Shown: positions 26,646 to 35,929 of the stretch, in pieces
How positions within the stretch are numbered: the stretch's first letter is position 1
How the letters are laid out: each line of letters opens with the position of its first letter
Assembly (NCBI RefSeq): GCF_041022165.1
Contig: NZ_CP163302.1
Coordinates: 2,976,001 to 3,040,000 of the forward strand
DNA from: Sinomonas sp. P10A9
Lineage (GTDB): Bacteria; Actinomycetota; Actinomycetes; Actinomycetales; Micrococcaceae
Reading direction: 5' to 3'
DNA length: 64,000 nucleotides
Made by a program: the position numbers and the translations under genes
Notes under the pieces: generated by a model
Databases searched by the model: none
Seen by the model: only the letters and a program-made list of their open reading frames with translations
What the model was told of the DNA's origin: nothing

Positions 26646-27599
26646 ATGAGCGATCTAACACTGGAACGCAGTTCGCAGTCCCCATCAGCTCAGCCGAAGC
26701 CAGAGCACCGGCGCCCACGATTCGCAGGCCGCACGCGGCGCGATTTCTGGGTCTTCCTCGCGTTCGCCCTCCCGAACCTGGTGCTGATCGGGGTGTTCAC
26801 GTACAGACCGCTCTTCACGAACCTCCAGTACTCGTTCCTCGACTGGACGCTCGGCTCGAAGACCGCCCGAAACATCGGGCTCGACAACTACGTCACGTTC
26901 TTCACGAGCGACGACGCCCCCCGAGTCCTCGGCACCACGGGCCTCTTCACGGTACTCACCGTGGGGCTCTCCATGGTCTTGGGGATCCTCGTGGCCCTCG
27001 CCCTGAACGCGAAGGTCCGCGGCACCACATTCGCGCGGTCAGCGGTGTTCGCCCCCTACGTCCTCTCGGGCGTTGGCGTGGGCCTCGTCTGGATGTTCAT
27101 CTTCGACCCCGGCTACGGCGCCCTCTCGTGGGTCCTGCGGAGCTTCGGCGCGAAGAGCCCGGAGTGGTTCAACAACCCGCAGCTCGCGCTGACCATGGTC
27201 ATCGTCGTGTATGTCTGGAAGAACCTGGGCTACTGCGCGGTGGTGTACCTCGCAGGGCTGCAGTCCCTCCCGAACGACGTCATGGAAGCCGCGTCGCTCG
27301 ACGGCGCCGGGCCTGTGCGCCGCTTCCTGAGCATCAGCCTCCCGCTGCTCTCCCCCACCACGTTCTTCCTGCTCATCACCACGATCATCTCGAGCCTCCA
27401 GGCCTTCGACCTGATCAGGATCATGACCCCGCTCGGCAACGGGACGAGCACCCTGATCTACGAGGCCTACCTCCAGGCCTTCGGCGCGTACAACCGCGCC
27501 GGCTACTCGGCCTCGATCTCCGTGGTCCTCTTCGTGATCCTGCTCGTGATCACCGTGGTGCAGATCCGTTTCGTCGAGAAGAAGGTGCATTACGCATGA
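26646..27599 (+). CDS. carbohydrate ABC transporter permease (UgpA/MalF type)
   Basis: 317 residues with six predicted membrane helices and the permease EAA loop MEAASLDGAGPVRRFLSISLP, which docks the ATPase. It belongs to the CUT1 family, closest in feel to UgpA. The ATG at 26646 follows a low-GC leader. It overlaps the next permease by four bases (ATGA). No ATP-binding subunit is nearby. Confidence 0.88.
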   Translation: MSDLTLERSSQSPSAQPKPEHRRPRFAGRTRRDFWVFLAFALPNLVLIGVFTYRPLFTNLQYSFLDWTLGSKTARNIGLDNYVTFFTSDDAPRVLGTTGLFTVLTVGLSMVLGILVALALNAKVRGTTFARSAVFAPYVLSGVGVGLVWMFIFDPGYGALSWVLRSFGAKSPEWFNNPQLALTMVIVVYVWKNLGYCAVVYLAGLQSLPNDVMEAASLDGAGPVRRFLSISLPLLSPTTFFLLITTIISSLQAFDLIRIMTPLGNGTSTLIYEAYLQAFGAYNRAGYSASISVVLFVILLVITVVQIRFVEKKVHYA

Positions 27600-28495
27600 G
27601 CGCCCCCGCACCCGTCGAAGTCTCCGCCCACGCCGGTGAACCCGTTCGCCCGCGGCCGTTCTCGTCGCAGAACCTCGTCCGCACGATCGCGGGCGGCTAC
27701 CTGCCGCTCATCATCGCGACGCTCATCATTGCCCTGCCCCTGCTGTGGATGGTGCTGAGCTCGTTCAAGACGCCGCACGAGATCCTCACGACGGACCTCA
27801 AGATCCTCCCCGACTCGGTCACCCTGGACAACTACGCCACGGCCATGACCACCGTGCCGTTCGGGCGGTTCTTCCTCAACTCGGCGATCGTCACCGCCGT
27901 CGGAGCCACCGTCAAGGTCACCCTTGCGATCATGACTGCGTACGCCCTCGTGTTTGTGCGCTTCCCGTTCAAGAACGTGATCTTCGTGCTCATCCTCGTG
28001 GCGCTCATGGTTCCCTCGCAGGTCTCGATCCTGCCGAACTACGTGCTCATCGCGGGCATCGGCGGGAAGAACACCCTCTGGGGCATCATCCTCCCGGGCC
28101 TCGGCACGGCGTTCGGTACGTTCCTCCTTCGACAGCACTTCATGACGCTGCCCGGCTCGATCCTCGAGGCGGCGGAGATCGACGGCGCCGGTCACTGGAA
28201 GCGCCTGTGGCAGGTCGTGGTGCCGATCTCGGTCCCCTCGATCGCCACCGTGGCGCTCGTGACGATCGTGTCCGAGTGGAACGACTACATCTGGCCCCTC
28301 ATCATCACGGACAAGCCCGAGGTCATGACGCTGCCCGTAGGCCTGACCCTGCTGCAGAACTCCGAAGGCGGTGGCGGCACCTGGGGCATCCTCATGGCGG
28401 GCGCTGTCCTCGTGATCCTTCCGGTGCTCATCGTCTTCGCGATGCTCCAGCGCTACATCGTCGCCGGCCTCACCCAGGGCTCCGTCACCGGCTAG
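27596..28495 (+). CDS. carbohydrate ABC transporter permease (UgpE/MalG type)
   Basis: 299 residues with six predicted helices and the EAA loop LEAAEIDGAGHWKRLWQVVVP. It is the partner of the preceding permease, sharing an ATGA overlap at 27596. The open frame extends far upstream through the first permease in another phase; homology begins only at the chosen ATG. The C-terminus is LQRYIVAGLTQGSVTG, as in the family. Confidence 0.88.
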   Translation: MSAPAPVEVSAHAGEPVRPRPFSSQNLVRTIAGGYLPLIIATLIIALPLLWMVLSSFKTPHEILTTDLKILPDSVTLDNYATAMTTVPFGRFFLNSAIVTAVGATVKVTLAIMTAYALVFVRFPFKNVIFVLILVALMVPSQVSILPNYVLIAGIGGKNTLWGIILPGLGTAFGTFLLRQHFMTLPGSILEAAEIDGAGHWKRLWQVVVPISVPSIATVALVTIVSEWNDYIWPLIITDKPEVMTLPVGLTLLQNSEGGGGTWGILMAGAVLVILPVLIVFAMLQRYIVAGLTQGSVTG

Positions 28496-28500
28496 GCGCT

Positions 28501-28571
28501 GCGGGCGGAGTCGGCGCACGACGCCGCCCGCTCGCCTCGAGCGCGACGCTGGCCACCCGCCGTCGTGCGCC
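28501..28571 (+). terminator. hairpins between the second permease and the binding-protein gene
   Basis: GCGGGCGG (28501-28508) pairs with CCGCCCGC (28524-28531), starting 5 bases after the permease stop. An alternative longer stem pairs GGCGCACGACG (28513-28523) with CGTCGTGCGCC (28561-28571). It could terminate, attenuate, or protect the mRNA end so that permease and binding-protein levels differ. Confidence 0.5.
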
Positions 28572-28613
28572 CCCAGACCCGTTCCCCAAAGCACCCATAA
28601 CGAAAGGCACACC

Positions 28614-29960
28614 ATGTCATTCCGACTCGACCGCCGCCATTTCCTGGGCCTGGCCGGAGCCGGCACAGCCGCTGCGGCCCTCGCCGCGTGCGGCGGCCCG
28701 GACACCTCGGGCACCGCGGCAACCACCGCCGCAGCGGACATCGACTTTTCGGGCGTAAAGCCCGCCGCGATGTTCGACTTCTGGTCGAGCCACCCGGGCA
28801 AGTCCGAGGACGTCGAGAAGCAGCTCATCTCCAAGTTCGAGGCAGCCAACCCGAACATCAAGGTCAACCTCGTCACGGCGGGCGCCAACTACGAGGAGAC
28901 CGCTCAGAAGCTCCAGGCCGCCTTGGCCGCGAACACGGGCCTGCCGGCCGTCTCGGTGCTCTCGGACGTGTGGTGGTTCCGCTTCTTCATCAACGACAGC
29001 ATCATCTCGCTGGACTCGCTCAACAAGCAGCTGGGCGTCAACGTGGGCGACTACCGCGACTCGCTCGTGCAGGACTACCAGTACAACAGCAAGCAGTGGG
29101 CCATGCCGTATGCCCGGTCCACGCCGCTGTTCTACTACAACAAGGACCACTTCAAGGCCGCTGGTCTGCCTGACCGTGCGCCGACCACATGGACCGAGTT
29201 CGCTGAGTGGGCCCCCAAGCTCAAGGCATTGGGCGCTGCGCAGAACGCATTCCAGTACGGCCCGCTGGCGGGCTACGCGGGCTGGACCATGCAGAACAAC
29301 CTGTGGGGCTGGGGCTCGGGCTGGTCCAAGGGCTGGGACATCACGTGTGACTCGGACGACGCCGTCGCCGCGATGCAGTGGATCCAGGACTCGGTCTACA
29401 AGGACAAGTGGGCCGGCGTGTCCTCGAAGGATCAGGGCGCCGACTTCGCGGCAGGCATCGCCTCTACCACGATCAACTCGACCGGCGGACTCGTGGGCAT
29501 CCTCAAGGATTCGAAGTTCAACGTGGGCGTCGGCTTCCTCCCGGGCGGCCCCAAGGCCTCCAAGCCCGTGGTCCCGACCGGCGGCGCCGGGCTCGCGATC
29601 TCCGCGGGCGTGACCAAGGAGCAGCAGCTCGCCGCGGCCATGTTCATCAAGTTCGTGGGCGAGCCCGAGAACGCCGCGCTCTTCTCCTCGGCAACCGGCT
29701 ACATGCCGGTGCGCAAGTCCGCGGACATGACCGCAGTGCTGGCCAAGACACCGCAGATCCAGACCGCGATCGACCAGCTCGCCGTGACCAAGGTCCAGGA
29801 CAACGCCCGCGTCTTCCTCCCGGGTGCGGACCAGGAGATGGGCAAGGCCGTCGCCAAGATCGTCACTCAGCAGGGCGACGTCAAGGCCACGCTCGCGGAC
29901 CTCAAGAAGACGCTGACCGGCATCTACGAGAAGGACGTCAAGCCGAAGCTGAAGGCCTAG
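28614..29960 (+). CDS. extracellular sugar-binding lipoprotein (UgpB-like)
   Basis: 448 residues. The N-terminus combines twin Arg (DRRHFLGLAG) with a lipobox ALAACGG at Cys26, so a membrane-anchored lipoprotein, possibly Tat-exported, is expected. The mature part is a CUT1 binding protein (FDFWSSHPGKSEDVEK, PYARSTPLFYYNKDHFKAAG) closest to glycerol-3-phosphate/UgpB-type proteins; the true ligand is uncertain. It lies downstream of both permeases, separated by a hairpin. Confidence 0.88.
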   Translation: MSFRLDRRHFLGLAGAGTAAAALAACGGPDTSGTAATTAAADIDFSGVKPAAMFDFWSSHPGKSEDVEKQLISKFEAANPNIKVNLVTAGANYEETAQKLQAALAANTGLPAVSVLSDVWWFRFFINDSIISLDSLNKQLGVNVGDYRDSLVQDYQYNSKQWAMPYARSTPLFYYNKDHFKAAGLPDRAPTTWTEFAEWAPKLKALGAAQNAFQYGPLAGYAGWTMQNNLWGWGSGWSKGWDITCDSDDAVAAMQWIQDSVYKDKWAGVSSKDQGADFAAGIASTTINSTGGLVGILKDSKFNVGVGFLPGGPKASKPVVPTGGAGLAISAGVTKEQQLAAAMFIKFVGEPENAALFSSATGYMPVRKSADMTAVLAKTPQIQTAIDQLAVTKVQDNARVFLPGADQEMGKAVAKIVTQQGDVKATLADLKKTLTGIYEKDVKPKLKA

Positions 29961-29989
29961 CCTCCGCCTGCGGCAACCGCACACAACGG

Positions 29990-30017
29990 CGCCGCTCACC
30001 TCCCGGGGTGAGCGGCG
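29990..30017. terminator. bidirectional terminator
   Basis: GCCGCTCACC (29991-30000) pairs with GGTGAGCGGC (30007-30016), extended by one C-G pair. It lies between the convergent ends of the binding-protein gene and the oxidoreductase gene. Confidence 0.75.
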
Positions 30018-30048
30018 TCGTCGCGCTTCACGGGCGTCGGAGGACGGA

Positions 30049-30972
30049 TCAGACCCGGACGACGAGCTTGCCGCGCACGTGGCCGGTCTCGAGCCTGCGG
30101 TAGGCCTCGGCGGCATGGTCGAGCTCGAAGACATCGGCAATCTCGACCTTGAGCGTTCCCTCGGCCGCGAGCTGTGCCAGCTCGGCGAGCTGCTCCGAGT
30201 GGGGGCGGACCCACACGTACTGGCCGCCGTAGGTGTCGCGGGCGCGAGGGTCGGTGATCGAGGCAACCATGCCGCCCTCGCGGAGCAATTGCGGGACCAT
30301 GTCCATCGCGTCGCCGCCCACGAAGTCGAGGATCACGTCGAAGCCCTCGGGGGCCAGGGCCCTCGCGGCGTCCACGAGGCCGTCTCCATAGGCGACAGGC
30401 TCCGCCCCGAGCGAGCGGAGGTAGCCGTGGTTGGGCTCCGACGCCGTGCCGATCACACGCGCGCCCGCGAGGACCGCGAGCTGGACTGCGAAGGAGCCCA
30501 CGCCGCCCGCGGCGGCATGAATGAGCACGGTCTGCCCGGCCGAGACGCCCGCCCGCCGCACGGTCTGGAGCGCCGTGAGGCCAGTGAGCGGCAGCGCGGC
30601 GGCGGCCTCGAAGCTCAGGCCCTCAGGCTTCCGGGCCGCCGTCCGCACGGGAACCTCCACGTACTCGGCAAGCGTCCCGCCGGAGATCACGTCCTTGCGG
30701 GCATAGGCGAGGACCTCGTCGCCCGCGGCGAACTCTGGAGTGTCCAGGCCCGGCCTGACCACGACGCCAGCGACGTCCCAGCCCGGCACCGCGGGGAACA
30801 CGGTATCGAGCACGCGGCGGAGGTAGCCTTCGCGGGCCTTGTAGTCCACAGGGTTGATGCTCGCGGCCTTCACCTTCACGAGCACGGAATCGGAGCCCGG
30901 ATGAGGCGTGGGGAGGTCAGTGAGCTCGAGGACGTCCGCGGAGCCGTAGGTGCTGTAAGTCAATGCCTTCAT
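30049..30972 (-). CDS. zinc-free NADP-dependent quinone oxidoreductase-like protein
   Basis: 307 residues of the medium-chain dehydrogenase superfamily. It opens MKALTYSTYGSADVLELTD and has the GroES-like fold, the nucleotide-binding HAAAGGVGSFAVQLAVLAGA motif and the C-terminal HAAEAYRRLETGHVRGKLVV. No zinc-ligand cluster is seen, placing it with quinone oxidoreductases. The ATG at 30972 is chosen; upstream codons are unrelated. It follows map by 37 bases in the same direction and may be read through from it. Confidence 0.85.
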   Translation of the reverse strand: MKALTYSTYGSADVLELTDLPTPHPGSDSVLVKVKAASINPVDYKAREGYLRRVLDTVFPAVPGWDVAGVVVRPGLDTPEFAAGDEVLAYARKDVISGGTLAEYVEVPVRTAARKPEGLSFEAAAALPLTGLTALQTVRRAGVSAGQTVLIHAAAGGVGSFAVQLAVLAGARVIGTASEPNHGYLRSLGAEPVAYGDGLVDAARALAPEGFDVILDFVGGDAMDMVPQLLREGGMVASITDPRARDTYGGQYVWVRPHSEQLAELAQLAAEGTLKVEIADVFELDHAAEAYRRLETGHVRGKLVVRV

Positions 30973-31009
30973 GACTGTGGCCAACCCGGTGCTGCCGAGA
31001 GGTATTCCG

Positions 31010-31843
31010 TCAGGAGGGGATCGGGACCGGGGTGACCCCGAGGGGCTCCAGTTCGGAGGCGCCACCGTCCTCCGCCGTGAGCACCCAGATGCCGCCCGTG
31101 TGCCGGGCCACGGAGTGCTCCCACTGGGAGGCGCGCGCGCCGTCCGTCGTCACGACGGTCCACTCGTCGTCGAGGGTCTTGGTCTCGATGGATCCACGCA
31201 CAAGCATCGGTTCGATCGCGAGGGCCATGCCCGGCTTGATCTTGGCGCCGCGGTGGCCGGTGCGGTAGTTCAGCACGTCGGGCGCCATATGCATCTCGGA
31301 GCCGATGCCGTGCCCCACATAGTCCTCGAGGATGCCGAGCGGAGCGCCGTCCTGGGCAGACACGAAGTCGTCGATCGCGTCACCGACGTCGCCCACGTGG
31401 GACCCGGTGGCAAACGCCGCGATGCCCCGCCACATGGCCTGGCGCGTCATCTCGGACAGGCGCACGTCCTCCGGATCGCCCTCCCCCACGATCACTGTCC
31501 GGGCCGAGTCGGCATTCCAGCCGCGCACGATGCACCCGCCGTCAATCGAGAGGATGTCGCCGTCGACGAGCTTCCGCGGGCCGGGGATGCCGTGGACCAC
31601 CTCGTCGTTGACGGACACGCAGATGTGCTTCGGGTAGCCGTAGTAACCGAGGAAGTTGTACTGGGCGCCGGCGGCGTCGACCACTTCGGCGAACGCCGCG
31701 TCGATCTCGTCGGTCGTGGCTCCCGGCTTCACGGCGGCCACGGCCGCGTCCAGCGCCCGGCTCAGCAGGACGCCGGCCTCCGCCATGATCCGCAGCTGCC
31801 CGTTGTTCTTGTACTCGATCTTCCGCTGGCTGCCCACAGCCAT
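31010..31843 (-). CDS. map: type I methionine aminopeptidase
   Basis: Removes the initiator Met from nascent proteins. 277 residues, starting MAVGSQRKIEYKNNGQLRIM at an ATG (31843) preceded by GGAGAGG; the frame extends upstream to 31912 without homology. The metal-site region DILSIDGGCIVRGWNADSAR and the GHGIGSEMH motif are present. It follows adk by 92 bases in the secY-adk-map string. Confidence 0.95.
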   Translation of the reverse strand: MAVGSQRKIEYKNNGQLRIMAEAGVLLSRALDAAVAAVKPGATTDEIDAAFAEVVDAAGAQYNFLGYYGYPKHICVSVNDEVVHGIPGPRKLVDGDILSIDGGCIVRGWNADSARTVIVGEGDPEDVRLSEMTRQAMWRGIAAFATGSHVGDVGDAIDDFVSAQDGAPLGILEDYVGHGIGSEMHMAPDVLNYRTGHRGAKIKPGMALAIEPMLVRGSIETKTLDDEWTVVTTDGARASQWEHSVARHTGGIWVLTAEDGGASELEPLGVTPVPIPS

Positions 31844-31935
31844 CCTCTCCTCGTCACTCACCCTCAGGACTGACGAAGCGCCGCCCGGAGGTTGCCCGCC
31901 GGACGGCGCCACGCGTCGTCGTGCTCAAAAAGCCT

Positions 31936-32517
31936 TTACGAGGCCGACTTGACGGACTCGATGGCCGCCAGCACGCGCTCGGTGACCTCGTCGACGGCGC
32001 CGATGCCGTCCACGCGGGTCAGCGTGCCGCGGTCCGCGTACTGCGACACCACGGCCTCAGTCTGCGTGTGGTACAGGTGGAGGCGGTGACGGATCACGGC
32101 CTCGGTATCGTCGCTGCGGCCAGTCTCCTTGGCGCGGTTCAGGAGGCGGGCAACCAGCTCGTCGTCGTCCGCGGTGAGCTGGAGCACGACGTCGAGCTGC
32201 TGGCCCTTCTCCGCGAGGATCCCGTCGAGGTACTCGACCTGGGCCACCGTGCGGGGGTAGCCGTCGAGGAGGAAGCCGTTGGCGGCGTCGTCCTCGAGGA
32301 GGCGGTCACGCACCATGTTGTTCGTCACGGAGTCCGGGACGAAGTCGCCTGCGTCCATGAACTTCTTGGCCTCGATGCCAAGCGGAGTCTGCTCCTTGAC
32401 GTTGTAGCGGAAGATGTCTCCCGTGGAGATCGCTACGATCTCGAGGCGCTCGGACACACGTTCTGCCTGGGTGCCCTTGCCGGAGCCGGGAGGGCCAATA
32501 AGGAGCATTCTCGTCAT
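31936..32517 (-). CDS. adk: adenylate kinase
   Basis: Interconverts ATP + AMP and 2 ADP. 193 residues with the P-loop LLIGPPGSGKGTQAERV and DGYPRTVAQVEYLD. The LID is short and lacks the zinc Cys cluster, the form usual in actinobacteria. The ATG overlaps the secY stop (ATGA), so translation is coupled to secY. Confidence 0.95.
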   Translation of the reverse strand: MTRMLLIGPPGSGKGTQAERVSERLEIVAISTGDIFRYNVKEQTPLGIEAKKFMDAGDFVPDSVTNNMVRDRLLEDDAANGFLLDGYPRTVAQVEYLDGILAEKGQQLDVVLQLTADDDELVARLLNRAKETGRSDDTEAVIRHRLHLYHTQTEAVVSQYADRGTLTRVDGIGAVDEVTERVLAAIESVKSAS

Positions 32518-33830
32518 CGCAATAGTCCTTCGTAGTGCCGCTGTTGGAGCTGCGCATCGATCTGCTTGACCGTCTCCAGGCCAACGCCCACCACAATCAG
32601 GATCGACGTGCCACCGAACGGGAAGTTCTGGTTCGCGTTGACGAGCACGAGCGCGATGAGCGGGATGAGAGCCACGATTCCCAGGTACAGGGCACCCGGC
32701 ATCGTGATGCGCGAAAGTACGTACTGCAAGTAGTCCGCAGTGGGCTTCCCGGCACGGATGCCGGGGATGAAGCCCCCGTACTTCTTCATGTTGTCGGAGA
32801 CCTCTTCAGGGTTGAAGGTGATCGCGACGTAGAAGTATGTGAAGAAGATGATCAGCAGGAAGTAGATGACCATGTACATCGGGTGATCGCCGCGGGTCAG
32901 GTTGTTGTTGATCCACTCGACCCAGCCCGCGGGCGCGGAGCCGTCATGCGGGGTGTTGAACTGCGCGAGGAGCGCGGGCAGGTAGAGCATGGACGAAGCG
33001 AAGATCACGGGGATCACGCCGGCCATGTTGACCTTGATCGGGATGTACGTGCTCGTCCCGCCCACGGTGCGGCGGCCGATCATGCGCTTCGCGTACTGAA
33101 CAGGCACGCGGCGCTGGGACTGCTCGACGAAGATGACGAGCGTCATGGTGACGAGGCCGATCACGAGCACAATGAAGAACGTGCCCGGGCCCTTCGAGGT
33201 CCAGATCGCGCCCAGCGAGGACGGGAACTGCGCGGCGATGGACGTGAAGATCAGCAGGGACATGCCGTTGCCGATGCCCTTCTCCGTCACGAGCTCGCCC
33301 ATCCACATGATGAGGCCGGTTCCGGCCGTGAGCGTGATGACCACGAGGATCGTGGCGACGATGCTCGTGTCCGGGATGATCGGCAGCTGGCAGTTCGGGA
33401 ACAGCTGGCCCGAACGGACGAGCGAGACCAGCGTCGTCGCGTTCAGCAGGCCCAGCGCGATCGTGAGGTAGCGCGTGTACTGGGTCAGCTTCGTCTGGCC
33501 GGACTGGCCCTCGTCGTACAGCTCCTGGAACCGCGGAATGACCACGCGGAGCAGCTGCACGATGATCGACGCCGTGATGTACGGCATGATGCCGAGCGCG
33601 AAGATCGACACCTGGAGGAGCGCGCCGCCGCTGAACAGGTTCAGCATCTGGTAGATACCGGTCTGCTCGCCCTGGACGCCCGGGGAGATGCACACCTGGA
33701 CGTTGTGGTAGTTCACTCCCGGCGAGGGGATGAAGGCCCCGAGGCGGAAAATGGAAATGATCGCGAGCGTGAACAGCAGCTTGCGCCGCAGGTCGGGCGT
33801 CCGGAATGCCCGGCCAATCGCAGAAAGCAC
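32514..33830 (-). CDS. secY: protein translocase subunit SecY
   Basis: The ten-helix channel subunit of the Sec translocon. The GTG at 33830, following GGAGGAGAAGC, gives 438 residues starting MLSAIGRAFRTPDLRRKLLF. Motifs include FRLGAFIPSPGV, the cytoplasmic-loop QRRVPVQYAKRMIGRR and the plug-region SGGALLQVSIFALGIMPYI. The frame is open to 33899 but without homology. A strong hairpin separates it from rplO upstream, so it probably has its own promoter. Confidence 0.96.
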   Translation of the reverse strand: MLSAIGRAFRTPDLRRKLLFTLAIISIFRLGAFIPSPGVNYHNVQVCISPGVQGEQTGIYQMLNLFSGGALLQVSIFALGIMPYITASIIVQLLRVVIPRFQELYDEGQSGQTKLTQYTRYLTIALGLLNATTLVSLVRSGQLFPNCQLPIIPDTSIVATILVVITLTAGTGLIMWMGELVTEKGIGNGMSLLIFTSIAAQFPSSLGAIWTSKGPGTFFIVLVIGLVTMTLVIFVEQSQRRVPVQYAKRMIGRRTVGGTSTYIPIKVNMAGVIPVIFASSMLYLPALLAQFNTPHDGSAPAGWVEWINNNLTRGDHPMYMVIYFLLIIFFTYFYVAITFNPEEVSDNMKKYGGFIPGIRAGKPTADYLQYVLSRITMPGALYLGIVALIPLIALVLVNANQNFPFGGTSILIVVGVGLETVKQIDAQLQQRHYEGLLR

Positions 33831-34137
33831 GCTTCTCCTCCCCCGAGTCGAGGAATGTAGAGTCGTCACTCCGAGACGCGGGTGAGCGCGTCGGAGCATG
33901 GGTCCAGCTCACGAGTCTAGCGGCACGGGCCCCTGAGCGGATAATTGGGCGCCCCGTCCCGGGCCGAGCGGCGCCTACGGTGCGGCGAACGGAGAAGGGC
34001 CCGGTCGCCGTCGTGCGCCCCGCGCCGCCGCACGCTGGGGCCGCCTTAAAGCGCGGGGCCCCGGTCGGCGTCGTGATTAATCACGACCCCGACCGGGGCC
34101 TTTGTGCTCACGGCGTCAGCCGGGTGCCACTAGCGTC
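33831..34137. other. secY upstream region
   Basis: 307 bases between rplO and secY with no gene. It holds the 44-base palindrome at 34057-34100, a copy of the GCCGTCGTGCGCC motif at 34007-34019, and presumably a secY promoter; TAGACT-like hexamers are visible on the minus strand but no matching -35 was convincing. Confidence 0.55.
34057..34100 (-). terminator. very long palindromic hairpin after rplO
   Basis: GGCCCCGGTCGG (34057-34068) pairs with CCGACCGGGGCC (34089-34100). One C-C mismatch inside the arms is followed by the uninterrupted palindrome GTCGTGATTAATCACGAC (34070-34087). It sits 38 bases after the rplO stop. As RNA it would be an extended hairpin with almost no loop; as DNA it could extrude a cruciform. 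Confidence 0.75.
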
Positions 34138-34632
34138 TCAGAGGACGTTCGCGGAACCGCCGGCAGCGACGATCTTCTCCGAGGCGGACGCCGAGAAGGC
34201 GTGCGCCGTGACGTCGACCTTGACGGTGATGTCGCCGGAGCCGAGAACCTTGACCGGCTCGTTCTTGCGAACGGCGCCCTTGGCCACGAGATCCTCGACC
34301 GAAACAGCGCCACCCTCCGGGAAGAGCTCGGAGAGACGGTCCAGGTTCACCACCTGGAACTCGACGCGGAACGGGTTCTTGAAGCCACGGAGCTTCGGCA
34401 GGCGCATGTGCAGCGGAAGCTGCCCGCCAGCGAAGCCAGCCTTGACCTGGTAGCGGGCCTTCGTGCCCTTGGTGCCACGACCGGCGGTCTTGCCCTTGGA
34501 GCCCTCACCGCGACCCACACGGGTCTTCGCGGTCTTGGCGCCAACGGCGGGACGCAGGTGGTGGACCTTGAGCGCGGAAGACTTCTCAGCCTTCTCAGTC
34601 TCTGCCTTGGCAGCGTTTTCGTTCTCAGCCAT
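34138..34632 (-). CDS. rplO: 50S ribosomal protein L15
   Basis: 164 residues. A short Glu/Ala/Lys-rich N-terminal extension precedes [20 protein letters not shown] and the Gly-rich [20 protein letters not shown]; the C-terminus is [18 protein letters not shown]. It is the last gene of the spc-type string here, starting directly after the rpmD stop. Confidence 0.96.
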   Translation of the reverse strand: MAENENAAKAETEKAEKSSALKVHHLRPAVGAKTAKTRVGRGEGSKGKTAGRGTKGTKARYQVKAGFAGGQLPLHMRLPKLRGFKNPFRVEFQVVNLDRLSELFPEGGAVSVEDLVAKGAVRKNEPVKVLGSGDITVKVDVTAHAFSASASEKIVAAGGSANVL

Positions 34633-34839
34633 TTACTTCGCCTCCTCAACCTTCACGAGGTGCGGAACCGTGTTGACCATGCCAACGGTGACCGCGTCTG
34701 CCTTACGGGTGACCGTGTGGCCGATCCGCTTGAGGCCGAGCGACCGCAGGGTATCGCGCTGGTTCTGCTTGGCGCCGACGACGCCCTTGATCTGCGTGAT
34801 CTCCAACGTGGCGTCGGAGGGAGCCAGGTTCTTCGCCAT
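34633..34839 (-). CDS. rpmD: 50S ribosomal protein L30
   Basis: 68 residues with [20 protein letters not shown] and GLKRIGHTV, the compact L30 fold. It lies 3 bases after rpsE and abuts rplO, matching the universal rpsE-rpmD-rplO order. Confidence 0.95.
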   Translation of the reverse strand: MAKNLAPSDATLEITQIKGVVGAKQNQRDTLRSLGLKRIGHTVTRKADAVTVGMVNTVPHLVKVEEAK

Positions 34840-34842
34840 GAC

Positions 34843-35547
34843 TCATGCACCTGCCTTCGTGTTCTGGAGGTTCCGCACGAGTGCAGCCGGAGCGACATCT
34901 TCCAGCGGAAGGCCACGGCGCGCAGCCACGGCCTGCGGCTCCTCGAGGTTCTTGAGCGCCTTGACCGTCGCGTGGACGATGTTGATGGCGTTCGAGGACC
35001 CGAGGGACTTGGACAGGACGTCGTGGATGCCGACGCACTCGAGCACGGCGCGCACCGGACCGCCGGCGATAACGCCGGTACCCGGGGCAGCCGGACGGAG
35101 CAGGACGACGCCTGCAGCGGCCTCACCCTGCACGAGGTGCGGGACGGTCGTGCCGACGCGCGGCACGCGGAAGAAGGACTTCTTGGCCTCCTCCACGCCC
35201 TTGGCGATGGCCGCGGGGACCTCCTTGGCCTTGCCGTAGCCGACGCCGACCATGCCGTTGCCGTCGCCAACCACCACGAGGGCGGTGAAGCTGAAGCGAC
35301 GGCCGCCCTTGACGACCTTGGCGACGCGGTTGATGGTCACCACGCGCTCGATGAACTGGCTCTTCTCGGCATCGCGACCACCGTCGCGGCCACCACGGCC
35401 ACCACGGTCGCCGCGGCCCTGGCCACGACCCTCGCCACGACGTCCGCCGCGGCGGTCGTCGGTGGCGGGAGCGGACTCAGCAGCCTCGGGTGCATTCTGC
35501 TCAGACACGTTGTCCTTCTCTGCGTTCACTGCGTTCTCTGCGCTCAC
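34843..35547 (-). CDS. rpsE: 30S ribosomal protein S5 with RG-rich N-terminus
   Basis: The core from about residue 62 ([20 protein letters not shown]) to NLQNTKAGA is standard S5, including [18 protein letters not shown]. Ahead of it is a roughly 60-residue extension with an Arg/Gly-rich block ([20 protein letters not shown]), absent from E. coli S5. It overlaps the rplR stop by four bases. Confidence 0.96.
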   Translation of the reverse strand: MSAENAVNAEKDNVSEQNAPEAAESAPATDDRRGGRRGEGRGQGRGDRGGRGGRDGGRDAEKSQFIERVVTINRVAKVVKGGRRFSFTALVVVGDGNGMVGVGYGKAKEVPAAIAKGVEEAKKSFFRVPRVGTTVPHLVQGEAAAGVVLLRPAAPGTGVIAGGPVRAVLECVGIHDVLSKSLGSSNAINIVHATVKALKNLEEPQAVAARRGLPLEDVAPAALVRNLQNTKAGA

Positions 35548-35927
35548 AGGGCCAGCCCACCTTCACGTGCGCCGTCCGCGATCGCAGCAACGCGGCCGTG
35601 GTACTTGTTGCCACCGCGGTCGAACACGACGGCCTCGATGCCAGCAGCCTTCGCACGCTCGGCGATGAGCTCGCCCACGCGCTTGGCCTTGGCGGTCTTG
35701 TCGCCGTCGAACGCGCGGAGGTCGGCCTCGAGGGTCGAGGCGGAGACCAGCGTGATGCCCTTGCTGTCGTCGACAACCTGGACGAACACGTGACGCGAGG
35801 AACGGTTCACCACGAGACGGGGACGCTCGGCAGAGCCGATGACCTTCTTGCGGAGACGGAAGTGGCGACGGGTCCGAGCCTGCTGCTTGGACTTGGCGGC
35901 GCGCTTCTTGTTGATACCCAGAGCCAT
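35544..35927 (-). CDS. rplR: 50S ribosomal protein L18
   Basis: 127 residues, a 5S rRNA-binding protein. Motifs are [33 protein letters not shown] and [20 protein letters not shown]. It overlaps rpsE by four bases and follows rplF closely. Confidence 0.96.
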   Translation of the reverse strand: MALGINKKRAAKSKQQARTRRHFRLRKKVIGSAERPRLVVNRSSRHVFVQVVDDSKGITLVSASTLEADLRAFDGDKTAKAKRVGELIAERAKAAGIEAVVFDRGGNKYHGRVAAIADGAREGGLAL

Positions 35928-35929
35928 GG

